Shown here: positions 8,424 through 17,103 of the stretch, in pieces | Numbering within the stretch: the first letter of the stretch is position 1 | Layout of the letters: each line of letters begins with the position of its first letter | From: Planococcus versutus | GTDB taxonomy: Bacteria; Bacillota; Bacilli; Bacillales_A; Planococcaceae | DNA: 64,000 bases | Assembly: GCF_001186155.3 (NCBI RefSeq) | Contig: NZ_CP016540.2 | Span: 2,396,001 to 2,460,000, forward strand | Reading direction: 5' to 3' | Notes under the pieces: generated by a model | The model's database searches: none | Told to the model about the DNA's origin: nothing | The model's input: only the letters and a program-made list of their open reading frames with translations | Program-made: the position numbers and the translations under genes

Positions 8424-9740
8424 TTATAAGCCTACTGAGAATAATATAACTGCTAAAACGGCACCAATTAATGGGACCACTACAGTCAGTGCACCAAATG
8501 CAGGATACGCATCGCGATGTGTTTCACCTGCAATAGAGCGAATCGTTGTTACTACATATCCTCCTTGAGGCATCGAGTCTAATGATCCTGAAGAAATAGA
8601 GACCGTTCTATGCAACGCTTCTGGGTCGACACCCATATCCAAATAATGAGGTGCCAGTAGTGGCAAAGCAATAGCCTGTCCACCAGAAGATGAGCCTGTC
8701 AAACCTGCAATAACAGCTACGGCAAGTGCACCACCAATTAATGGGCTACCTGGAATACCTGTCATGACATCCACTGCTGCTTCAAAAGAGGGTGTAGCTT
8801 TTACAACGCCCCCAAAGCCAACTACCGCTGCCGTATTAGCAATTGCGATAACTGCTCCTAAGGCTCCTTCACTAAAAGCATGACTGATATCTTGAAAATA
8901 TTTTCTATTGATAAAATAAGTCGCAGCAATTCCTCCAGTTAATGCAATGATTAATGCTGAAGTTCCCAATGAGTTATGAAACAAAAATGAGATACCCAAA
9001 ACGACTACAAGCGGAATCATACTAAGTAAAGGATTTGGTAGTTCTGTACGTTCTTCTACAGAAGGATCTGTTTTTCTTGAAACAAATCGCTCGCCTTTTG
9101 CCATTGCTTTGGCAATCATTTTCTTCAGCCACCAATAGCCAAAAATCATCATGAACAAGGCCACACAAATACTGACTTCCCATCCAGCGTATGGAGAAGT
9201 TCCTAAAAATTCAATCGGAATCCAGTTTTGAATTTCAGGTGAGCCAGCAGAAGTCATTGTGAAAGTCGTAGATCCAAAGGCAAGTGCTGCTGGAATAAAA
9301 CGACGTGGCAAATCAGCTTGTCTAAACAAACTAAGTGCCATTGGGTATACTGAAAAAGCTACAACAAACAAGCTAACCCCACCATAAGTTAAGACTGCAC
9401 ATGCCAGTACTACGGCTAAAGCTGCTCGTTTCATACCAATTTTGCTGACAATCCATTTTGAAACACTGTCAGCCGCTCCACTATCTTCCATCACTTTACC
9501 AAAAATCGCACCGGTCAAAAACATCAAATACCAAGAAGCGATAAATCCTGTAAAGCCAGTCATATAGTTTGTTAAAAAATTGGCTGCTCCGTCGTCAGCA
9601 AGTTGTGGAAATAACGGCAACCCATTAAATACGGCTACAAGTAACGCAGTCAATGGTGCCGCGATCAGCAAATTCATTCCACGCATCGTCAAAATGATTA
9701 ATAAAATCAAGCCTCCAAACATTCCAATCATACCAAGCAT
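8424..9740 (-). CDS. GntP-family permease
   Basis: A 438-residue membrane protein with about twelve hydrophobic segments, of the GntP gluconate:H+ symporter family (TYGGVSLFVVAFSVYPMA, TSAGSPEIQNWIPIEFLG). GntP proteins import gluconate, other sugar acids or hydroxy acids. Its place between a HisD-like and a 3HCDH-like enzyme, under a LacI regulator, says that it brings in the substrate of this cluster. The start ATG follows GGGAGGTTGTTTCA. The upstream gene ends 31 bases before. Confidence 0.88.
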   Translation of the reverse strand: MLGMIGMFGGLILLIILTMRGMNLLIAAPLTALLVAVFNGLPLFPQLADDGAANFLTNYMTGFTGFIASWYLMFLTGAIFGKVMEDSGAADSVSKWIVSKIGMKRAALAVVLACAVLTYGGVSLFVVAFSVYPMALSLFRQADLPRRFIPAALAFGSTTFTMTSAGSPEIQNWIPIEFLGTSPYAGWEVSICVALFMMIFGYWWLKKMIAKAMAKGERFVSRKTDPSVEERTELPNPLLSMIPLVVVLGISFLFHNSLGTSALIIALTGGIAATYFINRKYFQDISHAFSEGALGAVIAIANTAAVVGFGGVVKATPSFEAAVDVMTGIPGSPLIGGALAVAVIAGLTGSSSGGQAIALPLLAPHYLDMGVDPEALHRTVSISSGSLDSMPQGGYVVTTIRSIAGETHRDAYPAFGALTVVVPLIGAVLAVILFSVGL

Positions 9741-9771
9741 TGAAACAACCTCCCATACTCCTCAGATTAAC

Positions 9772-11049
9772 TTATTTCTTGCCATATCTTCTTACTCTGA
9801 GGAGCGCTTGTTCAGCGTGTCCTGCGAAGTTTTCAAGCTGACACAATCGTGCTGCATATTCTCCAATATAAGCACTCGCTTCTGGTGTCACTTTTTGATA
9901 AGTAACGGTTTTAATAAACTTCCCTACCCATAATCCACCCGTGTAACGAGAAGCGCCTTTTGTTGGCAATGTATGATTTGTCCCTATTACTTTGTCGCCA
10001 TATGCCACATTGGTTTCTGGTCCTAGAAACAAGCAACCGTAGTTTGTCATGTGTTCAAGAAAATAATCTGGATTTTCCGTAAGAATCTCTACATGTTCAA
10101 AAGCTAAGCGATCTGCTTCAATACGAGCTTCTTCAATAGAATCTACTACTAATATTTGACCATAATCTTCCCATGAAACACGTGCAACATCTGCTGTTAC
10201 TAATGTTTCCAATTGACGTTCAATTTCTTTAACTGTTTCAGTTGCTAATTCTTCTGAAGTAGTAATTAAAGCACCTGGTGAAGTGGGTCCATGTTCTCCT
10301 TGACCTAAAAGATCGGTCGCTACCATTTCGGCATCCGCTGTATGATCTGCTACTACTAAAGTTTCAGTGGGACCAGCAAATAAATCGATTCCAACGCGTC
10401 CGTATAATTGACGTTTTGCTTCCGCTACAAAGGCATTACCCGGTCCAACAATCATATCTACTGATTCAATTGTTTCCGTTCCGATTGCCATCGCTGCCAT
10501 TGCTTGAATACCACCAAGCAAATAAATTTCATCTGCTCCAGCTAGTGACATTGCTGCGATTGTCGCATTTGGTATTTCACCATTGATTGGCGGCGTGCAA
10601 GCGATTACACGTTTAACACCTGCAACTTTAGCCGTTAACACACTCATGTGAGCGGAAGCGACCATTGGATAACGTCCACCAGGGATATAGCAGCCTACAC
10701 TGTTCACTGGAATGTTTTTATGACCTAGAATCACTCCTGGTATGTTTTCAACTTCTACATCATTCATAGAAGCGAGTTGCGCTTCTGCAAATTCACGAAT
10801 ATTTTTTTGAGCAAATTTAATATCTTCAATCACATGATCTGGCACATTGGAAACGATTGCATTTATTTCAGCTTGGGACAAACGAAAAGAATTTGGTTGC
10901 CATTTGTCAAACTTTCTTGAAAGTTCACGAACTGCTTTATCACCTTGTGTTTCAACAGATTGCAAAGCTTCTGCTACAATTTGTGAAATCTTCGAATCGT
11001 TCGCACTTACTTCTTCTTGCGATTTGCCTGCTTTTACTATTTTCACCAT
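9772..11049 (-). CDS. Histidinol-dehydrogenase-family enzyme, probably catabolic (HpsN-like)
   Basis: A 425-residue HisD-fold, Zn- and NAD-dependent dehydrogenase. The metal ligands of E. coli HisD have counterparts at Gln250, His253, Asp352 and His411, and the catalytic Glu-His pair is EH at 318-319. [17 protein letters not shown] and the absence of other his genes resemble the HpsN group that oxidises 2,3-dihydroxypropane-1-sulfonate, so true histidine synthesis is unlikely. Next to a permease, an SDR and a 3HCDH-type enzyme it most likely oxidises a terminal alcohol of the imported compound to an acid. The actual substrate is unknown. ATG 11049 follows TTGGAGGAATCGAT. Confidence 0.85.
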   Translation of the reverse strand: MVKIVKAGKSQEEVSANDSKISQIVAEALQSVETQGDKAVRELSRKFDKWQPNSFRLSQAEINAIVSNVPDHVIEDIKFAQKNIREFAEAQLASMNDVEVENIPGVILGHKNIPVNSVGCYIPGGRYPMVASAHMSVLTAKVAGVKRVIACTPPINGEIPNATIAAMSLAGADEIYLLGGIQAMAAMAIGTETIESVDMIVGPGNAFVAEAKRQLYGRVGIDLFAGPTETLVVADHTADAEMVATDLLGQGEHGPTSPGALITTSEELATETVKEIERQLETLVTADVARVSWEDYGQILVVDSIEEARIEADRLAFEHVEILTENPDYFLEHMTNYGCLFLGPETNVAYGDKVIGTNHTLPTKGASRYTGGLWVGKFIKTVTYQKVTPEASAYIGEYAARLCQLENFAGHAEQALLRVRRYGKK

Positions 11050-11066
11050 ATCGATTCCTCCAATTT

Positions 11067-11084
11067 TTTGAATACGTATGCAAA
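11067..11084 (-). promoter_or_regulatory. LacI-type operator of the catabolic cluster
   Basis: TTTGAATACGTATGCAAA is an 18-bp near-perfect palindrome (one mismatched pair) with a central CG, the form bound by LacI-family repressors. It lies about 10-27 bases downstream of the predicted transcription start and just upstream of the ribosome binding site. The LacI gene is immediately upstream, which makes it the likely binder. Confidence 0.75.
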
Positions 11085-11099
11085 TGTGAAACTATTTAG

Positions 11100-11128
11100 A
11101 TAATAAGACGGTTTTTATTAAATGTCAA
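11100..11128 (-). promoter_or_regulatory. Sigma-A promoter of the HisD-like/GntP/3HCDH/SDR cluster
   Basis: On the minus strand TTGACA (11123-11128) is separated by 17 bp from TATTAT (11100-11105). The operator lies just downstream. The promoter starts only six bases beyond the stop of the LacI gene, so the cluster can be induced separately from its regulator. Confidence 0.8.
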
Positions 11129-11134
11129 TAGTTA

Positions 11135-12121
11135 TTATGTCGTTTTTCGCTCAATCAACTTTCCTTCAATTTCTACAGCCTCCACCCTTCCTGAATAATT
11201 AGCAATTTCAGACATTAAATAATTCACTGTTGCTTCTACCATTTCTTCGATAGGTTGCTCCCATGTAGTTAATTCATAAGCTGGCCAAGAAGACATGCTA
11301 ATATTATCAAATCCAATAACTTTTACTTGTTGAGGAACTTGAATTGCGTGTTTTCGCAAAGCATCTAAAACTCCTAAAGCCATAATGTCATTTGCTACGA
11401 AAAAGGCCGATGGCAAAGTGTTATTTTTGATAATGTTCAGAGCTGTTTTATACCCACCCTCGTAAGTAAAATCAGAAGTATGTTTTGCATAAGTTAGCGT
11501 ACATTGATCTAGCGCCTCGCCAAATCCTTTTTCGCGCTCCAAACTTGTAGATGTATTTTCATTACCTGAAATATAGACGGCATCTCTCAAACCTTCTGCC
11601 ATTAAATAGTGACCTATAGAACGTCCAGCATTCAAATTATTGCAACAAACCGAATAAAACGTAGAGTGACTTAGTTTACGATTAAAGAAAACTAACGGAA
11701 TTTGATTGGCTTTAAAGCTTTCTGCTACATTTAATGACATCGAAGCATCTGTGATGACGACTCCAGCCACATTATAATTCAATAGCGTTTCGATGTCTTC
11801 TGCTTGAATTTCATCACTATTGGTATGAACAAACAACACACTGTAACCATGATGTTTAAAGGCATTGGCAAATTGAGTCAATACTTGAGGATAAAAAGGA
11901 TTTTGTACTCCTTTCATCACTAAACCTATAATTTTGGTTCGATTGGTAATTAAACTTCTAGCAAATTCATTTGGTCGATATCCCAATTCCTCTGCTGCAG
12001 CTAGTACTTTTTCGCGTGTTTTTGTAGAAACCTTAGCTCCTTCAAAATAAACGCGAGAAACTGATGACTGAGAGACACCTGCCAATTTTGCGACATCTTT
12101 TGCATTGATTGTTGTTTTCAT
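11135..12121 (-). CDS. LacI-family transcriptional repressor
   Basis: A 328-residue regulator. The N-terminal helix-turn-helix INAKDVAKLAGVSQSSVSRV is followed by the hinge (YRPNEFARSLITNRTKIIGL) and a periplasmic-binding-protein-like sensor domain. The unusual residues in the recognition helix (QSSVSRVYFEG) fit an operator other than the standard CcpA site. It lies directly upstream of the catabolic cluster, with the palindromic operator between, so it probably represses that cluster until the substrate or a product binds. ATG 12121 is preferred over TTG 12130 because AAAGGG is nine bases upstream. Confidence 0.9.
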   Translation of the reverse strand: MKTTINAKDVAKLAGVSQSSVSRVYFEGAKVSTKTREKVLAAAEELGYRPNEFARSLITNRTKIIGLVMKGVQNPFYPQVLTQFANAFKHHGYSVLFVHTNSDEIQAEDIETLLNYNVAGVVITDASMSLNVAESFKANQIPLVFFNRKLSHSTFYSVCCNNLNAGRSIGHYLMAEGLRDAVYISGNENTSTSLEREKGFGEALDQCTLTYAKHTSDFTYEGGYKTALNIIKNNTLPSAFFVANDIMALGVLDALRKHAIQVPQQVKVIGFDNISMSSWPAYELTTWEQPIEEMVEATVNYLMSEIANYSGRVEAVEIEGKLIERKTT

Positions 12122-12201
12122 TTTATTCAACCCTTTTCACTAATCATAACTCTAGCTTACCTTATTTCGACTTGGCTGACAGCTGTAGTTTGGTTGCACA
12201 C

Positions 12202-12237
12202 AAAAAAAGCCTGCCTATTCAACGGCAAGCTTTTTTT
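12202..12237. terminator. Bidirectional terminator
   Basis: A-run, GCCTGCC/GGCAAGC hairpin and T-run. It separates the 109-residue protein gene from the LacI gene, both on the minus strand. Confidence 0.8.
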
Positions 12238-12276
12238 CACTTGTGAATCGTCTTTGCTTAAAATAAGCATTAATCG

Positions 12277-12606
12277 TTATAAATAGAACGAATCATCATA
12301 TAGTGGTTTTATATGCAAATCGTACTCTTTTTTCACTTCTTCGATATCGTAAATTGTTCCACCATTTTCTGAATTCGTCATTTGTTCGACTTGTTCATGA
12401 ACCAAATCTGCAAAATACTTTCCACAAGCTATATCATGCAAATAGTTCGCTTTTACTTTCGCTACTAATTCTTCGTCGAGTGTTTCTTTAAGTGCTTGAT
12501 ACATGGCCTCATTCACGATCGTCAATGCTTTCTTAGAGGCATGGGATACCATATAATAATTTCCGTAACGATCTTTCAATAAGTCTTTTTCCGCTATAAT
12601 TTCCAT
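12277..12606 (-). CDS. Hypothetical 109-residue protein
   Basis: A small soluble, acidic protein (ends LYDDSFYL) with no signal peptide or membrane segment. I do not recognise a domain. It has a strong ribosome binding site (AAGGAGAGTGAAGTT before ATG) and its own downstream terminator, so it is probably a genuine single-gene unit. The sequence is rich in predicted helices (KALTIVNEAMYQALKETL). No function is suggested by the neighbours. Confidence 0.65.
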   Translation of the reverse strand: MEIIAEKDLLKDRYGNYYMVSHASKKALTIVNEAMYQALKETLDEELVAKVKANYLHDIACGKYFADLVHEQVEQMTNSENGGTIYDIEEVKKEYDLHIKPLYDDSFYL

Positions 12607-12701
12607 AACTTCACTCTCCTTTCGCTCTACATTGTTCCATACCCTTCTGTTTCTTTGAAAACAGCTCAGTGCATACTTTTAATAGAATTATTACATAGAA
12701 A

Positions 12702-13020
12702 AACTACCTGCATGGGCAAGTAGTTGGGCTTGTAGACAAAAGAATAATTATAATTCAATAGAGAATAACTCATTTTTTCCTTACGTTCTACGTTATTCTG
12801 CGCTACTAATGTTAGCTTGTTTCCGCGGGCTTGCGCTCCGAATCCTAGACTACTAAACGGTTTAAAATTCTCTAAGTAAAAAAACGGATAAATAATCTAG
12901 TCTCTTTCAGTATAGTTCTATGCTTCCAACTGGTCTGGCTACGGAAACTCTTGTGAGACAGCGAAAGCTGAAGCTGAGCTCCCAGGAAAGCGAAGTGGCC
13001 AGACCGGTTGGGTTGATTCC
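12702..13020. repeat. Composite intergenic repeat, copy A
   Basis: The 445-bp gap 12607-13051 has no credible gene. It starts with a hairpin (about 12702-12726), then GCTTGTAGACAAAAGAATA (12728-12746), which recurs at 26018-26036, then a GC-richer block with TGCGCTCC. The core at 12924-13011 begins TTCCAACTGGTCTGG and ends CCAGACCGGTTGG, so its ends are inverted repeats of each other. The same core occurs at 26256-26379, where it is 35 bp longer. The core resembles a widespread Bacillales repeat family with AGCGAAAGC and GGAAAGCGAAG blocks. Confidence 0.75.
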
Positions 13021-13051
13021 ATGCTATTTGTATTAGGTAGACCAAGACAAC

Positions 13052-13555
13052 TTAAAGCAAGTTATCATTTTCCATTAAAGTAGTCAGTAAAATAGCTTGT
13101 CCTTCCGAATCTAATGCCATCTTCCACGAGATGACACCATTGGTCTTGTTTTCACTATGCAATTGAATAGCAAATGACTTTAATTGATTAAAATGCGGAA
13201 TCTTGCTTCCTTCAAAAACAAAGCGTGTTTGTGGGTGCTTATAAATTTTATGAAGTGTTGTCAAATCATAAGCGTATGATTTCAAATTCCCTTCATGGTC
13301 TAATCCGCAGGAAATTTCACTAATGCGATTAGCAAATTCAGTATTTTTATGGATTCTGCCTATTTCTAAACTAGCTGATAACAACGAAACCGTATGATCT
13401 TCACAATAAGTCACTAAGTTGATGGTATTTAAAGCATAAGGATAGATCTTATTCAAAAACGAATGTTGCTGAATGAGTTTATCATTCATATAACAGGCAT
13501 CTCTACTCATCGCTCTCTCAAATTGAAATGCGTTCGTAAGTTTTTCTTCGCTCAT
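13052..13555 (-). CDS. Hypothetical 167-residue protein
   Basis: A soluble protein without signal peptide or obvious membrane segment; I do not recognise its family. It contains GLDHEGNLKSYAYDLTTLHKIYKH and ends in a predicted helix-strand tail. The start is uncertain: ATG 13555 has AAAGG and GAG upstream at workable spacing, while the in-frame ATG at 13573 has no clear ribosome binding site. It lies downstream of a decayed polysaccharide gene and upstream of repeat copy A. Confidence 0.55.
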   Translation of the reverse strand: MSEEKLTNAFQFERAMSRDACYMNDKLIQQHSFLNKIYPYALNTINLVTYCEDHTVSLLSASLEIGRIHKNTEFANRISEISCGLDHEGNLKSYAYDLTTLHKIYKHPQTRFVFEGSKIPHFNQLKSFAIQLHSENKTNGVISWKMALDSEGQAILLTTLMENDNLL

Positions 13556-13612
13556 CAGCTCACAGCCTTTCATAATTTATTGCTTTATAATTGAAATGAC
13601 CAACTCACGAAC

Positions 13613-14344
13613 TTATTCTTCTGAGGCTTTTTTTAATTGCTTTAATAACCGTGCTAGTTCTATTTGACTAAGTCGCTTCTGCTTTGGAAGTTCTGTATAC
13701 ACAACTCTTTTTTTAAAATTGAGACAAATCATCTTTACTAAACAAAGCTTCTCTCCCACTGATGTGTAGAATTTGTTGAATAATATGCGTGTGAGTAAGG
13801 TTTTTTTCATCCCGCAGAGCTGTTTTTACGGATAGACCGTTTCTAAAGAAATTCTCAGATAGTCGAATTATTTTATACTGAGTTGAGCTTGTTGCTGAAA
13901 CACTTTCAACAATTATTTCAGCTAGTTTTTTAGAAGCTTCATTTAAATTTACTGGTTTTGCAGCCTTCTCAGAAGAAATTAGTACGAAAATATCGACGTG
14001 AAAGCGATTGGCAGCTTCTGCCATGTTGCGTGTGCTTTGAGCCTGTGAATACACTAGTTTGGCTGCTTCTAGTTGCGTAAAATCAACTTGTTGATCTCCA
14101 CTGCATGAAAAATAACTGAAGGTTTATAACAGCCCATAAGTTCAAAAAGCCTTTTTTTATCTTGAATATTGGAGATGAAAAAAACAACTTTAGTGTGTTT
14201 CTCTATCTGTTTGCTTAACTCATTTTCAACTCTAGCTAATGACTCCAACTCACTTCCAAGCAATAAAACACATGAAGGATGAAACCGAGCGACTTGGCGT
14301 CCAATTTCTGTACCAATATATTCACTTGCGCCCGTAATCATCAC
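13613..14344 (-). pseudogene. Decayed CapD/EpsC-type nucleotide-sugar epimerase/dehydratase
   Basis: Three adjacent minus-strand pieces in two frames match one family in order. Piece 1 (14344-14069) has MMITGASEYIGTEIGRQVAR, the Rossmann start of the CapD/EpsC domain, and VIFHAVE. Piece 2 (entering before 14054, to 13713) has STRNMAEAANRFHVDIFVLI followed by a SSEKA segment, corresponding to the NVAEAA and ISTDKA blocks. Piece 3 (to 13613) is a tail-like remnant. The membrane N-terminal half and the middle of the enzyme are missing. Two frame changes and a deletion mean it cannot make a working UDP-sugar dehydratase. It lies just downstream of a BY-kinase, the expected place in an exopolysaccharide operon. 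Confidence 0.75.
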
Positions 14345-14356
14345 TACCTTATTTGT

Positions 14357-14512
14357 TTAATGGGGAACTGTTGGCTTAGCTACTAGTTCTATTTTTTCTT
14401 CACGTTTTTTGAATTCCGTTAAAACAAGTCCAAGAACATGACGAAAGCCTCTAAGGAAAGATGTCAAAAAACGACGAAAAATGTCGTGCAATTGTCGTTT
14501 ATTGATTTTCAT
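14357..14512 (-). CDS. Small basic 51-residue ORF in exopolysaccharide locus 1
   Basis: ATG 14510-14512 to TAA 14357-14359, in the gap between the BY-kinase gene and the CapD remnant. The peptide is arginine- and lysine-rich with an amphipathic centre (FLTSFLRGFRHVLGLVL). GGGGAAGGAAGAGA lies upstream as a possible ribosome binding site. It could be a true small gene or a leftover of lost operon content; no homologue comes to mind. Confidence 0.35.
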   Translation of the reverse strand: MKINKRQLHDIFRRFLTSFLRGFRHVLGLVLTEFKKREEKIELVAKPTVPH

Positions 14513-14536
14513 GCGTTCTCTTCCTTCCCCAGCATT

Positions 14537-15241
14537 CTAGTTCATCTCCTCGTTGTAGTTATGATAATAATAATTTTCATTGGTCATTGGATAATTATTT
14601 AATACAACTCCGACTATAAATGCTTTTGAAGTCGCTAAAGAATCACGCGCTTTTTCAACACTGATTTTTTCTGACTTTCCTGTGTTGATGACTAATACCG
14701 TTCCATCGCATCGATTTGCAAGAATTTTAGAATCTGTTACCGAAAGAATTGGCGGCGAGTCAAAAAGCACATAATCATACAAACCACGCATTTCTTCAAG
14801 CAATTCGTCTAATGCATCTGACTCGAGCAATTCCGCAGGATTAGGCGGAATTTGTCCGCTCATCAGTAAATCCAAATTAGCAATGCCACTCGCTTTTACT
14901 GAATGCTTTAAATTCCCTTTTCTTAACAATAGATTAGATAACCCTGTACTGTTCCCCAGTTGAAAAGTTCGAAACAAAGTAGGTCGGCGCATATCCGCAT
15001 CGACTAATAAAACTTTTTTACCCGTCTCAGCAAATACAATTGCCATATTCGCAGCAGTTGTTGATTTTCCTTCTTCTTTAGCAGGAGATGTAAACAAGAG
15101 CACTTTTGAATCTAGTTCAGGAATCGAAAAATTAATGTTTGTTCTAATGGTCCGATATTGTTCTGCTGCAATCGATTGAGGATTAGTACGAACCACCAAT
15201 TTTCGCGGCATTACCCTTTTTGTCTTGTTCTTTGTTCGCAT
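14537..15241 (-). CDS. Tyrosine-protein kinase of the CpsD/CapB (BY-kinase) family, locus 1
   Basis: A 234-residue cytoplasmic BY-kinase that works with a CapA/Wzz-type membrane activator to control polysaccharide chain length. Walker A EEGKST ends the block 52-61, Walker A' LLVDADMRRP is at 78-87, and Walker B VLFDSPP at 158-164. The C-terminal tyrosine cluster (Y217, Y224-226, Y229) is the autophosphorylation tail. ATG 15241 follows GGAGAAGGA, and the gene overlaps the upstream activator gene by 59 bases in another frame. The downstream CapD-like gene is broken. Confidence 0.9.
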   Translation of the reverse strand: MRTKNKTKRVMPRKLVVRTNPQSIAAEQYRTIRTNINFSIPELDSKVLLFTSPAKEEGKSTTAANMAIVFAETGKKVLLVDADMRRPTLFRTFQLGNSTGLSNLLLRKGNLKHSVKASGIANLDLLMSGQIPPNPAELLESDALDELLEEMRGLYDYVLFDSPPILSVTDSKILANRCDGTVLVINTGKSEKISVEKARDSLATSKAFIVGVVLNNYPMTNENYYYHNYNEEMN

Positions 15242-15971
15242 ATATATCCTTCTCCAATCTTTCAGTCAAATTCAGTGGTTTGTCCATCTTCAAATCGTTA
15301 TTTACTGGGCTGACAACTCCTAGCACTTGAAGCCCAGCCATTTCCTCTATATCTTCTTCTGAGCGAACGGTTGTGTTCAATTGCTCTAAAATAAGTGTTA
15401 CACCAATACCAAATGCCAAGCCAATAATTGCACCTATCGCCATATTAAATACAGGATCTGGACGAATCGGCTTTGGACTTGCAGTTGTTTCAGCTGCAGC
15501 TAATATACTGACATTATCCACTTTCATCATTTGCTTGATTCTTTTTTGAAAAACAGTAGCTGTTGTGTTCGCAACTAGCACTGCTTGTTTCATAGAAGAA
15601 TCTTCGACGGATAAAGTTATTACTTGTGAGCTTTCTATATTGTTGACAGTAATTCGTTCAGTTAGAGATTGAGCCGTTTCATTTAGCTCTAATTCTTCAA
15701 TAACACTTGCTAATATAGCTGGACTTTTAATAATGACATTGTATGTTCCGATCAATTGAAGATTTGTATCAATATCTAAGCTATTAAAATCCTGACTAGC
15801 TGTTGTATTTTGGTTAATTAGAATTTGAGTAGTCGCTTGGTAAACTGGCTTCATAACGGTGTAGCTTGCTACTGCACTAAAAACAATAAAGGCAAGTGTA
15901 ATAAGAAGAATTAGCGATTTCCTCTTGTACATTGCTTTAAGAAATTTATTCAAACTAAAGGTAGTCTCCAT
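15183..15971 (-). CDS. Wzz/CapA-type chain-length regulator and kinase activator, locus 1
   Basis: A 262-residue membrane protein with an N-terminal transmembrane helix (about 18-38), an extracytoplasmic domain, and a second helix (about 178-198, GAIIGLAFGIGVTLIL) preceded by the proline-rich KPIRPDP motif. This is the classical CapA/Wzz architecture. The cytoplasmic tail after helix 2 activates the BY-kinase encoded next. ATG 15971 follows ACAGGAGGATTGGACT. It is a paralogue of the protein at 55055-55786. Confidence 0.9.
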   Translation of the reverse strand: METTFSLNKFLKAMYKRKSLILLITLAFIVFSAVASYTVMKPVYQATTQILINQNTTASQDFNSLDIDTNLQLIGTYNVIIKSPAILASVIEELELNETAQSLTERITVNNIESSQVITLSVEDSSMKQAVLVANTTATVFQKRIKQMMKVDNVSILAAAETTASPKPIRPDPVFNMAIGAIIGLAFGIGVTLILEQLNTTVRSEEDIEEMAGLQVLGVVSPVNNDLKMDKPLNLTERLEKDIYANKEQDKKGNAAKIGGSY

Positions 15972-16139
15972 AGTCCAATCCTCCTGTTTCTGATCTATTA
16001 TAGAACCAATGTACGAGATAAAGGTTAAATAGGGGTTAAATAATCTAAAAATTCCAATAAAATAGAAAACTTACACTTCATTCGACTTATGTATTTACGA
16101 TCATGTAATTGAGTTATTGTTGTTTTCAACACTTATAAT

Positions 16140-16173
16140 AAAAGCATTCGGTTTTTATACACCGAATGCTTTT
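16140..16173 (-). terminator. Terminator of the response regulator gene
   Basis: Perfect 13-bp stem, arms 16140-16152 and 16161-16173, followed on the minus strand by TTTTATTAT. The 3' end of the reading frame (stop 16172-16174) lies inside the stem. Confidence 0.85.
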
Positions 16174-16867
16174 ATCTCCATATAAACTTATAACCGAATC
16201 CTCTTACCGTTTCGATAAACTTTGGTTGGGATGGATTTTTTTCAATTTTTTTTCGTAACTTACTAATATGAACTTTGACTGTTTGTATATCGCCTTCAGA
16301 GTAATAGCCCCAGACTTGATCATATAATTGCTCAGCAGTCCATACGCGATTTGGTGTCTGTGCAAGAAGAAGCAATAACTTAAACTCTTTATGATGAAGT
16401 TTTACTTGTTCTCCTCTGATGTACAACTCACGAGAGTCTACGTGGATATGGAGGTCTCCATATTTCAAAACGGCAAGTTGATCATCGTCATTTTTTTTCC
16501 AACTGTTTCTTCGAAGAACCGCCCGTATCCGTGCTTCTAATTCATTAAAATCAAACGGCTTAGTTATGTAGTCGTCTCCGCCTGCTTCAAGACCTTGTAT
16601 TTTATAAGCCATTTCTTTTCGGTAGCTAACAAACAAAATAGGTAATGTTGTTTTTAGACGAACTCTTCTACACACTTCCAGTCCATTCATGCCGGTCATT
16701 TCGATATCTAGTAGCATAAGATCCGGCTTTTCTTTTTCCAGCAGCGCTAAAACGTGAAAGCCATCTGTAGCTTGAATGACGCGATAACCTTTTTTTAGTA
16801 AAAATAACCGCATCTGTTCTCGAACACTTTCATCATCTTGTGCGAGTAGTATAGTGATAGAACTCAT
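16172..16867 (-). CDS. OmpR/PhoB-family response regulator (orphan)
   Basis: A 231-residue two-domain regulator. The receiver domain has the acidic pair DD at 11-12, the phospho-acceptor Asp54 in LLDIEM and the conserved Lys in ITKPFD. The winged-helix output domain ends with KVHISKLRKKI and VRGFGYKF. No histidine kinase gene adjoins it, so its partner is encoded elsewhere. It lies upstream of exopolysaccharide locus 1 in the same direction but with its own terminator. A strong GGGAGGAAGATAA precedes ATG. Confidence 0.92.
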   Translation of the reverse strand: MSSITILLAQDDESVREQMRLFLLKKGYRVIQATDGFHVLALLEKEKPDLMLLDIEMTGMNGLEVCRRVRLKTTLPILFVSYRKEMAYKIQGLEAGGDDYITKPFDFNELEARIRAVLRRNSWKKNDDDQLAVLKYGDLHIHVDSRELYIRGEQVKLHHKEFKLLLLLAQTPNRVWTAEQLYDQVWGYYSEGDIQTVKVHISKLRKKIEKNPSQPKFIETVRGFGYKFIWR

Positions 16868-17103
16868 TTATCTTCCTCCCATCCATTCAGTAGTAAGCCA
16901 GTATCGTATATTAAACTAGTAAAAAGACCAGTATTTGTATGTTAAATAGGATTTATTGTTTATCAAAATCATAACATTATTCATTTTAAAAGAATACTTA
17001 TTTTTTCTGAAAATTCAAACATTCATTATTATGAAGAAGCTAGTGCACGCTTTAATATAAATTAAATTTTTATGTAAATATTCTCCTAATACACAAGACT
17101 AAT

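Noticed and set aside
9772..11049. Histidine biosynthesis HisD
   Set aside because: No other his genes nearby; neighbours are a permease and catabolic dehydrogenases, and the active-site surroundings look like the HpsN group.
12924..13011. CRISPR array or short tandem repeat
   Set aside because: The repeated AGCGAAAGC-type blocks are not evenly spaced with unique spacers and no cas genes are present; it is an intergenic palindromic repeat.
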